From positions 104,918-168,917 of the forward strand of contig CABVAO010000001.1 of the NCBI GenBank assembly GCA_902496335.1: a stretch of 64,000 nt of DNA, in the 5' to 3' direction. Of this stretch, positions 55,457-63,966 are shown one piece after another (the stretch's first letter is position 1; every line of letters begins with the position of its first letter). The DNA is from an uncultured Collinsella sp. (GTDB lineage: Bacteria > Actinomycetota > Coriobacteriia > Coriobacteriales > Coriobacteriaceae). The position numbers were made by a program, and so were the translations under genes. Under the pieces are notes generated by a model. The model was not told the DNA's origin and did no database searches. It was given only the letters and a program-made list of their open reading frames with translations.

Positions 55457-57697
55457 GTGGCAAAGAAGAAGACGAAAACCCAGCCAAAGAAAAAGCAGGT
55501 CAACGCCGAGAACGTCATCGGCCTGCACTCCGAGGTCACTGACCAGCCGATCACGCAGACGCTCGAGGTCAACTACATGCCCTACGCCATGAGCGTCAAC
55601 GTCTCGCGTGCATTCCCCGAGATCGATGGCTTTAAGCCCTCGCACCGTAAGCTGCTTTACACCATGTACAAAATGGGTCTGCTCAAGGGCGAGCGCCAAA
55701 AGAGCGCCAACATCGTGGGTCAGACCATGAAGCTCAACCCGCACGGCGACGCCGCGATCTACGAGACGATGGTGCGTCTAGCCACCGGCAACGAAGCGCT
55801 GCTCGCCCCCTTTGTGGAGTCGAAGGGCAACTTTGGCAAGTACTATTCGGGCGACCTGAGCTACGCCGCCTCGCGTTATACCGAGGCCAAGCTCTCCCCC
55901 ATCAGCGCCGAGATCTTCAAGGACATCGACAAGGACCCGGTCGACTTCGTTGACAGCTACGACGGCGCCATGAAGGAGCCGCGCCTGCTGCCCACCACGT
56001 TCCCCAATATTCTGGTTTCGGCCAACAAGGGCATCGGCGTCGCCATGGCATCCGATATCTGCGGCTTCAACCTCAACGAGGTCTGTACTGCCACGATGCA
56101 TTACCTGCAGGATCCCGACTGCGACCTGCTCGAGTACATGCCCATGCCCGACTTCTCGACCGGCGGTGAAATTATCTACCGCCGCGAGGAGATGGAAAAG
56201 ATTATCGAGACCGGCCTTGGCAGCTTCCAGATCCGCTCCCGCTGGCGCTGGATTCCCGAAGAGCGCATCATCGAGGTGTACGAGATCCCCTACACCACCA
56301 AGACCGATGTCATCATCGAGCGCATCGTCAAGCTCTCCAAAGAGGGCAAGGTCAAGGAGATCGCTGACATCCGCGACGAAACCGACCTCTCGGGCTTGCG
56401 CATCGCCATCGACCTTAAGCGCGGCGTCGACCCCGACAAGCTCATGGCCAAGCTCTATCGCTCGACCACGCTGCAGGATTCGTTCTCGTGCAACTTCAAC
56501 GTGCTCGTCGACGGCTATCCCCGTGTTATGGGCGTGCGCCAGATTCTGCACGAGTGGGTTAAATGGCGTATTGAGTCCACGCGTCGCCGCATTAACTTTG
56601 ACCTGGGCAAAAAGTCCGAGCGCCTGCACCTGCTGCACGGCCTCGAAGCGATTCTGCTCGACATCGACAAGGCGATCGCCATCATCCGCGGCACCAAGCT
56701 CGAAGCCGAGGTCGTGCCCAATCTTATGAAGGGTTTCGACATCGACGAGACCCAGGCTGAGTTTGTTGCCGAGCTCAAGCTCCGCAACATCAACGAGGAG
56801 TACATCCTCAACCGCACCAAGGACATCGCTAAGCTCGAGGGTGAGATTGCCGAGCTTGAGGAGATCCTCTCCAGCGAGGAGAACATCAAGAAGGTCATCA
56901 GCGACGAGCTGGCCGCGGTCAACAAGAAGTACGTGATGCCGCGCCGCACGGGCAGGATCGAGCCCCATGAGGTTATCGAGGTAAGCCTGGAGCCCGAGGT
57001 CGAGGAGTATCCGGTCACCATCATGCTCTCGCGCGACGGCTACCTTAAGAAGATGACCGACCGCGTGCTCAAGAAGGCTACCACGCTCAAGTACAAGGAC
57101 GGCGACAAGCCCTTTATCGAGTTCCCGTCCTCCAACACGCACGAGCTGCTCGTGTTTACCAACAAGAGCCAGGTATACAAGTGCAAGGTTGCGGCGTTTG
57201 AGGACACCAAGTCGGCCCAGCTGGGCTCGTACCTGCCCACCGATCTTGAGATGGAACCCGACGAGAGCGTCATCTGGGTCATCGACCCCGAGGACTATAA
57301 GGCCGACGTGCTGTTTGTCTTTGAAAACGGCCGCGTGGTGCGCGTCGCGCTTTCTGGATACGTCACCAAGACCAACCGCAAACGCCTCAAGAACGCCATC
57401 TACGGCGGCAGCAAGCTGCTGTATGCCCAGGTGCTCAAGGAGGACCGCGACATCGCGCTGGTCTCGAGCGACTACCGCCTGATGAACTTCAACACGTCGC
57501 TGCTCAAGACCAAGACGACTACCAACACGCAGGGTGTCCAGGCCTTTACGGCCAAGAAGGGCCGCTCGGTCACCACCGTCGGCACAACCGAAGAGATCCT
57601 TGGCGCCGGCGTCTCGGCCGAGAAGTTCACCGCGCAGAGCCTGCCCTCCGCCGGTGCTCTCATGAAAGAAAACGACATGCCGAGTCTGTTTGACTAG
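55457..57697 (+). CDS. Divergent type IIA topoisomerase subunit A
   Basis: A 746-residue GyrA/ParC homologue. The winged-helix breakage-reunion domain has YAMSVNVSRAFPEIDGFKPS, then the catalytic Tyr141 in AASRYTEAKLS. TTFPNILVSANKGIGVAMASDI follows. A coiled coil is near 400-470 (LEGEIAELEEILSSEENIKK). The C-terminal ~240 residues form a beta-propeller-like region (DGYLKKMT, VVRVALSGY) without a clear GyrA box. The start is GTG 55457 after GAGGAAA. It forms an enzyme with the preceding B subunit. Confidence 0.88.
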   Translation: MAKKKTKTQPKKKQVNAENVIGLHSEVTDQPITQTLEVNYMPYAMSVNVSRAFPEIDGFKPSHRKLLYTMYKMGLLKGERQKSANIVGQTMKLNPHGDAAIYETMVRLATGNEALLAPFVESKGNFGKYYSGDLSYAASRYTEAKLSPISAEIFKDIDKDPVDFVDSYDGAMKEPRLLPTTFPNILVSANKGIGVAMASDICGFNLNEVCTATMHYLQDPDCDLLEYMPMPDFSTGGEIIYRREEMEKIIETGLGSFQIRSRWRWIPEERIIEVYEIPYTTKTDVIIERIVKLSKEGKVKEIADIRDETDLSGLRIAIDLKRGVDPDKLMAKLYRSTTLQDSFSCNFNVLVDGYPRVMGVRQILHEWVKWRIESTRRRINFDLGKKSERLHLLHGLEAILLDIDKAIAIIRGTKLEAEVVPNLMKGFDIDETQAEFVAELKLRNINEEYILNRTKDIAKLEGEIAELEEILSSEENIKKVISDELAAVNKKYVMPRRTGRIEPHEVIEVSLEPEVEEYPVTIMLSRDGYLKKMTDRVLKKATTLKYKDGDKPFIEFPSSNTHELLVFTNKSQVYKCKVAAFEDTKSAQLGSYLPTDLEMEPDESVIWVIDPEDYKADVLFVFENGRVVRVALSGYVTKTNRKRLKNAIYGGSKLLYAQVLKEDRDIALVSSDYRLMNFNTSLLKTKTTTNTQGVQAFTAKKGRSVTTVGTTEEILGAGVSAEKFTAQSLPSAGALMKENDMPSLFD

Positions 57698-57733
57698 GAC
57701 GACGGCAACGAGATCGTTAGACACTTCGCAAAG

Positions 57734-57783
57734 CGACGAGGCCCGGAACGCAACGGCATTGCGCCCGGGACTCGTCGTTTTTC
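57734..57783 (+). terminator. Intrinsic terminator of the topoisomerase operon
   Basis: CGACGAG (57734-57740) and CCCGG pair with CCCGGG and CTCGTCG (57771-57777), followed directly by TTTTTC. Confidence 0.85.
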
Positions 57784-57882
57784 TTCTCAACTATTTTTTA
57801 ACGCAGATAAATTGATTTCTGCTTATTTTTCTGCGTAAAAAATGTCAGCGCCACTGCTTCGATACCCTTTGGTTTGTCGTTA

Positions 57883-57940
57883 GCAAAACTTGCAAAAGTT
57901 AGCAAAAGTTGCAAAAATTAGCAGAACTTGCAAAGGAGCT
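57883..57940 (+). promoter_or_regulatory. Six phased GCAAAAGTT-type repeats before the second ATPase gene
   Basis: Units beginning GC occur at 57883, 57892, 57902, 57911, 57921 and 57930, so spacing alternates 9 and 10. They read GCAAAACTT, GCAAAAGTTA, GCAAAAGTT, GCAAAAATTA, GCAGAACTT and GCAAAGGAGC. The last unit contains the AAAGGAG ribosome site for the ATG at 57944. A protein bound here would face one side of the helix and could also mask the ribosome site in RNA. Confidence 0.65.
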
Positions 57941-57943
57941 ACC

Positions 57944-59038
57944 ATGGAGTACAGCAAGAACCCCTTTACCCCAACATTTGGAAGCGTCCCTCCCTTTCTA
58001 GCGGGTCGCGAGCATATCCTGCGTGACATCAACCGTGGCTTTATCAATGGCCCGGGAGATCCCAACCTGTCGACCATTTTTACGGGCGCAAGGGGAACGG
58101 GCAAGACGGCGCTTCTCTCGCTCCTTTCAGAAACGGCACTTGAACACGATTGGATCGCAGCAAATGTCTCCGCCATGCCAGGCATGCTCGAAGATATTAT
58201 CGAGCGAACCAAAGAGGCCGCAGATAGCTACCTCTCACAGCCTCACGCGCGCATAAGCAGCGTTCAAATTGGTCCAGTGGGCATCGATTGGACATATGCT
58301 CAAGAGGCTCAGGGCAACTGGCGCACGCGCATGAATGGCATCTTTAAGCAACTCGAAAAACATGATATCGGACTTCTCATCACCATCGATGAAGTCACCG
58401 TCGATCTCGAAGAAATGCTTCAATTTGCCTCTGTTTACCAGCACTTTGTACGCGAAGGTAAAAAAGTTGCCCTACTCATGGCAGGACTGCCCTACAAAGT
58501 ATCGGCGTTGCTGCGCAACGATTCCGTCTCGTTCCTCAGGCGTTCCCAATATCATCAGTTGGGACGAATCACTGACGTTGAAATTGCAAACGCATTCCGC
58601 AAAACCGTTGAGGCCGGAGGCCGCTCAATCACGCCAGAAGCGCTCGAGGATGCCGTGAAGGCCGTCGACGGATTTCCCTACATGATGCAGCTCGTCGGAT
58701 ATCGCACATGGGATGTTTCGGAGAACTCGCCCAAAATCAGTGCACCTGATGTACAGCAGGGTTCTCTGCTTGCCCGCATGGAGCTGCGCGATCGAATTCT
58801 CGAAACGACCTATCGGGAGCTTTCCGATAAAGACATTGAGTTTTTGCTCGCGATGCTGCCCGATTCTGGCCCCAGCAGGGTCTCGGAGGTAGCCAAACGC
58901 ATGGGCGTCGCCAGCAACTACGCAAGCCAATACAAACGCCGCCTCCTGGAGGACGGCGTCATCGGAGAGCGCGGGCGTGGTCTCGTTGGCTTTGACATCC
59001 CCGCGTTCAGGGAATTCTTGAGCGAGAAGGTCTCCTAG
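57944..59038 (+). CDS. AAA-type ATP-binding protein with C-terminal winged helix (paralogue of 1256-2374)
   Basis: A 364-residue P-loop ATPase. The N-terminal motif NPFTPTFGSVPPFLAGRE matches NPFKPTVGKRPPMLIGRE of the first ATPase. Walker A is GARGTGKT (48-55), Walker B LLITIDEV, and FLRRSQYHQLGRI is the sensor-like region. The C terminus is a winged helix (VSEVAKRMGVASNYASQYKRRLLEDG). The ATG at 57944 follows AAAGGAG and lies in the last unit of a phased repeat array. It is downstream of the topoisomerase terminator, so it is separately transcribed. A DNA-binding, self-regulating ATPase is inferred. Confidence 0.82.
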   Translation: MEYSKNPFTPTFGSVPPFLAGREHILRDINRGFINGPGDPNLSTIFTGARGTGKTALLSLLSETALEHDWIAANVSAMPGMLEDIIERTKEAADSYLSQPHARISSVQIGPVGIDWTYAQEAQGNWRTRMNGIFKQLEKHDIGLLITIDEVTVDLEEMLQFASVYQHFVREGKKVALLMAGLPYKVSALLRNDSVSFLRRSQYHQLGRITDVEIANAFRKTVEAGGRSITPEALEDAVKAVDGFPYMMQLVGYRTWDVSENSPKISAPDVQQGSLLARMELRDRILETTYRELSDKDIEFLLAMLPDSGPSRVSEVAKRMGVASNYASQYKRRLLEDGVIGERGRGLVGFDIPAFREFLSEKVS

Positions 59039-59055
59039 CACGCGGAGATTGTCCA

Positions 59056-59148
59056 TAAGGACATCAACGCATGGCAATCAGTAATCCTCTTGGTAAGGGA
59101 AGTAGGCTTTCCGCCAACGCTGATTGCCATGCGCTCTTCTTGTCCTTA
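59056..59148. repeat. Nested inverted repeat between the second ATPase and the flavodoxin gene
   Basis: Outer arms TAAGGACA (59056-59063) and TGTCCTTA (59141-59148) enclose inner arms GCATGGCAATCAG (59069-59081) and CTGATTGCCATGC (59120-59132). It spans the convergent 3' ends and overlaps the flavodoxin stop codon. It may act as a terminator but is larger than needed. Confidence 0.65.
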
Positions 59149-59676
59149 GGCGAGTTTGCGAGCGAGCTCTCGCACCTCTTCCAACTTGGGCGACGATGCC
59201 ATGCTATCGCGCTCGGTCATACCGCTGATGGTGACAATGCCCTGGTCCTCCCACTTGCAGTACGCGCAGGTTGACTTGTACATAGCGATCGCCGCATCAT
59301 AGACGCCCTCGCTGTGGCTATCGAGCAAAAGGGCCGTCTTGGTGAACGGGAAGCCCGTAGCACCGAAGGCGTACAGGCGGTCGATGGCGGCCTTCTCCTG
59401 CGCGGTGATATCAAACCAGTAGATAGGCGAAGCGAAGACAACCATATCGGCGCCTTTCAGCGACTCGATCACGTTGGCCATGTCATCCTTCTGCACGCAA
59501 GTGCCCTCATGGGTAAAGCAGTACTGGCATCCCAGACAACCAGCGATCTTTTTGCTGGCAACGCGGACGACCTCAACCGCATGGCCGCCCTCACGCGCGG
59601 TCTCGGCAAACGCCTCGACCATGGTGTCGGTATTGGCGCCCTTGCGCGGGCTACCACTCAATACAACGATATTCAT
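59146..59676 (-). CDS. Flavodoxin-family NAD(P)H-dependent reductase
   Basis: A 176-residue FMN reductase. It begins MNIVVLSGSPRKGANTDTMVEAF, with the FMN phosphate loop SGSPRKGANT. A CLGCQYCFTHEGTCVQKDDM segment resembles the cysteine-rich loop of iron-sulfur flavoproteins (CxxCxxC type). GADMVVFASPIYWFDIT is the flavin-stacking loop. The start has GAGAGGG. Substrate unknown. It ends inside a nested hairpin. Confidence 0.85.
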   Translation of the reverse strand: MNIVVLSGSPRKGANTDTMVEAFAETAREGGHAVEVVRVASKKIAGCLGCQYCFTHEGTCVQKDDMANVIESLKGADMVVFASPIYWFDITAQEKAAIDRLYAFGATGFPFTKTALLLDSHSEGVYDAAIAMYKSTCAYCKWEDQGIVTISGMTERDSMASSPKLEEVRELARKLA

Positions 59677-59821
59677 AGGATTCCCTCTCCTTCATGCTGC
59701 AGGCGCGCAGCATGTTTTCTTGTAACCAAAACGTATGGAGTTATTCAATCGCCTCGTTTCAGCTACTCCCACTCTTTAGAAGAATCGTTGCTGGAGACTT
59801 GGCATTGAATCAAGGCACGCC

Positions 59822-60793
59822 TTATTTCAAATACTCCTCAAAGAACGCTTTCAGCTTTCCAAACGGAATGACGTCCATCTGATTGTAAAGGTCGGTGTGG
59901 CTGGCACCAGGGATAATAAGCAGCTCCTTGTTGTCCCCGGTCAGTTTGCTGTACGCGGTTTCGCTGAAATAGCGGGAGTGCGCCTTCTCGCCATGCACCA
60001 GCAACACAGCAGAGCGGATTTCGCTGCTATATTGCAAAATCGGCATATTCAAAAACGACAGCGAGGACGTCACATTCCAGCCGCCATTGGAGTTCAGGCT
60101 GCGGGGATGATAGCCTCGCGGAGTCTTGTAGTAGGCGTAATAGTACTTCACGAACTGCGGTGCATCCTCCGGCAACGGATCGACCACGCCGCCCGCCAGC
60201 GCATAGCTGCCGTTTTTATAGTCCTCGGTGCGCTGCGCATTCAGTGCTTTCCGCTTTTCAAAGCGCGCCCGCTCGGAATCCTCGGCGTCAAAATAGCCGT
60301 TTGCGGTCACGCGGGTCATATCGTACATGGTCATAGCCGCGGTAGCTTTGATACGGGTGTCGATGGCCGCCGCATTGATTGCCATGCCGCCCCAACCGCA
60401 GATACCGATGATGCCGATACGCTCCGGGTCAACGCTTTCCTGCACAGAGAGGAAATCAACCGCTGCGCAGAAGTCCTCGGTGTTGATGTCCGGCGATGCT
60501 ACATAGCGGGGCGTACCGCCGCTCTCGCCGGTATAGGACGGGTCAAAGGCAATTGCGAAAAATCCCAGCTCCGCCATTTTCTGCGCGTACAGACCGGAGG
60601 ACTGCTCTTTCACCGCGCCAAACGGGCCGCTGACGGCGATGGCGGGCAGCTTGCCTTCCGCGTTCTTAGGCACGTACACGTCGGCAGCCAGCGTGATGCC
60701 GTATCGGTTGTGGAAGGTCGCCTTGTTGTGCTCAACCTTATCGTTTTTGGGAAACACCTTGTCCCATTCCTGCGTCAGTTTCAACTGCTCCAT
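59822..60793 (-). CDS. Alpha/beta hydrolase, dienelactone-hydrolase-like
   Basis: A 323-residue cytoplasmic alpha/beta hydrolase. The core has ADVYVPKNAEGKLPAIAVSGPFG, FDPSYTGESGG, and a nucleophile elbow GICGWGGMA where Cys replaces the usual Ser. Asp and His of the triad are probably in VLLVHGEKAHSR and PGASHTDL. A Cys nucleophile is known from dienelactone hydrolases. The gene lies two bases downstream of the cupin fusion gene with AAGGAGG upstream, so it is co-transcribed. Substrate unknown. Confidence 0.85.
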   Translation of the reverse strand: MEQLKLTQEWDKVFPKNDKVEHNKATFHNRYGITLAADVYVPKNAEGKLPAIAVSGPFGAVKEQSSGLYAQKMAELGFFAIAFDPSYTGESGGTPRYVASPDINTEDFCAAVDFLSVQESVDPERIGIIGICGWGGMAINAAAIDTRIKATAAMTMYDMTRVTANGYFDAEDSERARFEKRKALNAQRTEDYKNGSYALAGGVVDPLPEDAPQFVKYYYAYYKTPRGYHPRSLNSNGGWNVTSSLSFLNMPILQYSSEIRSAVLLVHGEKAHSRYFSETAYSKLTGDNKELLIIPGASHTDLYNQMDVIPFGKLKAFFEEYLK

Positions 60794-60795
60794 GC

Positions 60796-61563
60796 CTAAG
60801 CCTCCTTGTCAGTCGCTGTAAGGTATTCCTCGTCGTCCACGGGCTCCAACCACTCGTTGGAGGTCTCCTCACCCGGAACCTCCACCGCGAGATGGGAGAA
60901 CCAGCTGTCGGGCGCGGCTCCGTGCCAATGCTTTACGCCCGCGGGAATATTTACTACATCGCCAGGGCGCAGCTCCTGTGCCGGTTTGCCCCATTCCTGA
61001 TAAAACCCTCGACCAGCCACGCAGACGAGGATCTGTCCGCCACCGCTTTTGGCGTGATGGATGTGCCAGTTGTTGCGGCAGCCGGGCTCGAACGTCACGT
61101 TGTAAATGCCGACCTGCTCGGTGGAAAGGGGCACGAGGTAGCTTTGCCCGATAAAGTACTTCGCAAATGCGTCGTTGGGGGCACCGATGGGAAAGGCCAT
61201 CTCGTTTGGGTGTCGGGCCTTTGCGTCGGCGCCGTCGTCTTCGTCCGCCCAGACCTCCTTCGCCATGCGAAAGGCCGCCCACGCCTTGGGCCATCCCGCG
61301 TAAAACGCCGCATGCGTAAGGATTTCCGCTATCTCAGCCCTAGTCACCCCGTTGCTCTTTGCGGACATCAGATGATATTGGAACGAAGAGTCCGTCAGCC
61401 CCTGCGCCATTAGGGCCACCACCGTCACCACGCTGCGGTCTCGAAGGGAAAGCCCGTCTTCTCGGCTCCACACCTCGCCGAACAGCACATCGTCATTGAG
61501 CTGAGCGAATTTGGGGGCAAAATCCCCCAGGGCGTCTCTGCCCGCCGTCTGTTTAATTGCCAT
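60796..61563 (-). CDS. Carboxymuconolactone decarboxylase-like/cupin fusion
   Basis: A 255-residue two-domain protein. Residues 10-115 are a CMD/AhpD fold (LNDDVLFGEVWSREDGLSLRDRSVVTVVALMAQG; EILTHAAFYAGWPKAWAAF), but the AhpD CxxC is missing. Residues 140-235 are a cupin (FEPGCRNNWHIHHAKSGGGQILVCVAGRGFYQEWG; PGDVVNIPAGVKHWHGA) with two metal-binding histidine motifs. The ATG at 61563 follows GGAGG. It is divergent from the MerR gene and heads an operon with the hydrolase. It probably acts on a small organic substrate or peroxide. Confidence 0.88.
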   Translation of the reverse strand: MAIKQTAGRDALGDFAPKFAQLNDDVLFGEVWSREDGLSLRDRSVVTVVALMAQGLTDSSFQYHLMSAKSNGVTRAEIAEILTHAAFYAGWPKAWAAFRMAKEVWADEDDGADAKARHPNEMAFPIGAPNDAFAKYFIGQSYLVPLSTEQVGIYNVTFEPGCRNNWHIHHAKSGGGQILVCVAGRGFYQEWGKPAQELRPGDVVNIPAGVKHWHGAAPDSWFSHLAVEVPGEETSNEWLEPVDDEEYLTATDKEA

Positions 61564-61778
61564 GATCGATTTCCTCCTATCGATGGTTCTGGACACGAAT
61601 CTGTTTACGCATGGCCAAGTGGCCCGCCTAGATTCCCATGCCCATTCGTCGCGCCTGCTCAAGAGCAGGGTGCCCAGCGATTTCGCCCACGCCGTTCACG
61701 CCGCCGGCGAAAACCGTTTTGCCCATTACGGACCACCCCTTGCGCTACCGATTTGTATTGACGAGAATGAAGGTAATT

Positions 61779-61796
61779 CCTAAACCTGACTTTAGG
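61779..61796. promoter_or_regulatory. MerR-type operator
   Basis: CCTAAA (61779-61784) is inverted as TTTAGG (61791-61796) with six bases between. It lies between the divergent MerR and cupin fusion genes, 36 bp before the MerR start, as expected for a MerR-type binding site. Confidence 0.6.
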
Positions 61797-61831
61797 TCAA
61801 GGGATGAAATCGAGTTTTATTCGGAGGACCC

Positions 61832-62272
61832 ATGTACACAATCGGACAGGTGGCGGAAATGTTCGGCTTGCCCGCCTCAACGCTGCGGTATTACGACAAG
61901 CAGGGATTGTTCCCGGGGCTGGAGCGGACGTCCGGCATTCGTCGATTCGGCGACACGGAACTCGAGGCGCTTCGAGTCATCGAATGCCTGAAGAAAGCGG
62001 GGATGGAGATCAAGGACATCCGTCTGTTCAAGGAATGGTGTGCGGAGGGCCCGTCCACTTACCCCCAGCGCAAGGCCATGTTCGAGGAGCGTAAGGCCCA
62101 TATGGAGTCGGAGATCGAGAGCATGAACCGCGCGCTGGACATGTTGAAGTTCAAATGCTGGTACTACGGGCAGCTGAATCAGGGCAACAGCGAGGCTGAG
62201 CTGAAGGCACTGATTCCCGACGGCTTGCCAGAAGGAATCAAAGAGGCCTACGAAAACGCTCACGCTCGATAG
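61832..62272 (+). CDS. MerR family transcriptional regulator
   Basis: A 146-residue MerR protein. The HTH is TIGQVAEMFGLPASTLRYYDKQGLF, the wing LERTSGIRRFGDTELEAL, and the coiled coil runs through FEERKAHMESEIESMNRAL. There is no metal-binding Cys cluster; the C terminus (KFKCWYYGQLNQGNSEAELKAL) resembles the organic-ligand-responsive MerR group. The start has CGGAGG. It is divergent from the cupin/hydrolase operon and probably controls it through 61779-61796. Confidence 0.92.
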   Translation: MYTIGQVAEMFGLPASTLRYYDKQGLFPGLERTSGIRRFGDTELEALRVIECLKKAGMEIKDIRLFKEWCAEGPSTYPQRKAMFEERKAHMESEIESMNRALDMLKFKCWYYGQLNQGNSEAELKALIPDGLPEGIKEAYENAHAR

Positions 62273-62333
62273 TGCCGTCCGATGCTCAAGGGAGTTCGTC
62301 AAGGAGTTCTTTTTCGGGTAGCAATGAAAAAAG

Positions 62334-62365
62334 AAGGCCGCCGAACCAGAAGATTCGGAGGCCTT
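62334..62365 (+). terminator. Intrinsic terminator of the MerR gene
   Basis: AAGGCC-G-CCGAA (62334-62345) pairs with TTCGG-A-GGCCTT (62354-62365), followed by TATT. Confidence 0.75.
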
Positions 62366-62547
62366 TATTCCTGCCACTTTGCTGATAGCGCAGTTCAGTG
62401 GCGATGCCGAAACGATCGATAATCCTCTTTGACGCTTGTTTAGCGAAATGGGAAGCGCATGACAGCCATCCAGCGAGCCCTGGGGTATCCGGGCAGAAAG
62501 GGCCTGTTGGCGAAAGGATCGACCGCTACATCCGCTGGGGCAAAAGA

Positions 62548-63006
62548 TCACTTGTCCAGCGGCTCCATGATTTCTAATATGATTCCATCTGGATCCCGAA
62601 AGTAGAAGGCTTTGCTCCGACCAAAGCCATCCTGCCGAAAATCAAATTCCTGGGGAGCGGAGAAACACTCCACACCCTGCTCCGCCAGTTTTTGATAGAC
62701 CGCATCTGCATCCTCTGCATAGAAGCAAAGTTCTGATATGGAAGTTGTGAAAAGATCCATGGGCTTGCGGTGAATTTCATCCTCCACAAACTGGATCAGT
62801 TCCACCGGCGGCATATGCAGCTGATCCGAGCCGTTCAGATAAGCAACCCGTGCCTTGCAGTTTTCTCGCCGGAACATTGCCTCCGTCTCTTTTCCCTCCA
62901 TCAGGAGCTCCCCCTGATACTGAAGGCCCAGCACATCCCGATAAAACGCCACGGAACGGTCCAGGTCGCTGACCGTCAATCCCACATGGTAGATCCGTCC
63001 AATCAT
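62548..63006 (-). CDS. VOC family (glyoxalase-like) protein
   Basis: A 152-residue vicinal-oxygen-chelate protein. It starts MIGRIYHVGLTVSDLDRSVAF and has YRDVLGLQYQGELLM, VELIQFV, SELCFYAEDADAVYQKLAEQG and FYFRDPDGIILEIMEPL. The two beta-alpha-beta modules and the closing DPDGIILE(L/I) are standard. Metal-binding His and Glu residues are present. The start has GAGGAGG. Codons are visibly poorer in G+C than in the rest of the window, a sign of recent gain. A decayed coding remnant lies directly upstream on the same strand. Confidence 0.88.
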   Translation of the reverse strand: MIGRIYHVGLTVSDLDRSVAFYRDVLGLQYQGELLMEGKETEAMFRRENCKARVAYLNGSDQLHMPPVELIQFVEDEIHRKPMDLFTTSISELCFYAEDADAVYQKLAEQGVECFSAPQEFDFRQDGFGRSKAFYFRDPDGIILEIMEPLDK

Positions 63007-63019
63007 GAGCTCCTCCTCG

Positions 63020-63172
63020 TTAGTTGCTTTCTGCTGGTTTAATGAGGGCATGGAACAGAAAAGCGAGTCCATTTATTGAGAAAATGCGGCCGATTCCGGC
63101 AAGCCCTCCGATCATATGGTCCATAAAACTACCCATCGGAAGTGCTTCGGCAAGAATAACGAAAACACCAGG
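63020..63172 (-). pseudogene. C-terminal remnant of a membrane protein upstream of the VOC gene
   Basis: A 50-codon open stretch on the minus strand reads PGVFVILAEALPMGSFMDHM, IGGLAGIGRIFSINGLAFLF and HALIKPAESN, then stops 13 bases before the VOC start. It has hydrophobic periodicity of a membrane protein and no start codon; a TGA precedes it. The spacing to the VOC ribosome site suggests the two once formed an operon and the upstream gene was truncated. Confidence 0.4.
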
Positions 63173-63960
63173 TCAAACGCCCCTATGGGTACCGAGAGGC
63201 TCAACTGGGTATTAAATGGGTACCAAACGTCAATGTAATCTTTACTGAATTAAAACCAAATATCAAGGCTAGCTGCGCGGATAATTGCTCATAAAGGGAC
63301 GCTCCCTGAAAAATTGATACCCTGATATCCAGCGTTGTCCCAACTCATGGCAACCATGAGCTCAGACGGCTTGCTGCAGAAAATCGATACGATACAAAAA
63401 GAGAAATACCCCGTGATACCACAGGGCACTTCTAACAACTAACACTCTTTTAAATGGAATTATTCCCACTCGTTGGCGCCGCTTCTGACGTCCTGTCATT
63501 CCAGTTGCATCCAGTTTTCGGTGCCGTCTCGAGCCGAGTGCCGCCAGGTAACGCCATGTCGTGCTTCGTCGACCTCGGGGACATAAGCTGGGACAACTTC
63601 AAAAACTTTTTTCAAACTCCGGACGTTGAGTTTTTGTTTTTGTCCCAAAGGCCACGATTGGCCGCCTTTGGAGGCTCGATAGCGCCGAAAACGCTCGTTT
63701 TGAAACTCAGCCGCTCTTTAGCCTGAAAGTCACCAGCTGCAATCGCAAGCGAATCAACGCAGGTGGCTTGCGCACCATTCGCAAAACCCCAGGTCGCAGA
63801 CTTTCGCCATCGGTGGGCAAAGTGAGTAGTCTCGGGTGGCTTGCCCATGAGTTAGCGAACGAGCCTTGAGATTCCGCTGACGTCCGGAAACGCTTCGAGC
63901 TCCCGTGAATTTTCAGACAGTACATGATATAAGGCAATTGGTTTTCCGTTAGGAAGGCTT
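63173..63960. other. Intergenic region with no supported gene
   Basis: About 790 bases, poorer in G+C than the average of the window. Short frames on either strand (for example 63454-63726 and 63707-63964) lack ribosome sites and family-like motifs. A short CTCATGG/CCATGAG palindrome is at 63345-63361. It looks like decayed or leader DNA. Confidence 0.5.
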
Positions 63961-63966
63961 CCAAGT

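Noticed and set aside
55778..57790. 670-codon minus-strand open frame
   Set aside because: It is antisense to topoisomerase subunit A; the Leu/Asp/Val-rich composition is that of a codon shadow.
57883..57940. Plasmid-type origin iterons
   Set aside because: Phased repeats next to an AAA-type ATPase recall a replicon, but the setting is chromosomal and the ATPase is not a known initiator family. An operator is the simpler reading.
63454..63964. 90- and 85-codon frames near the window end
   Set aside because: No ribosome sites, no family-like motifs, and overlap of opposite strands.
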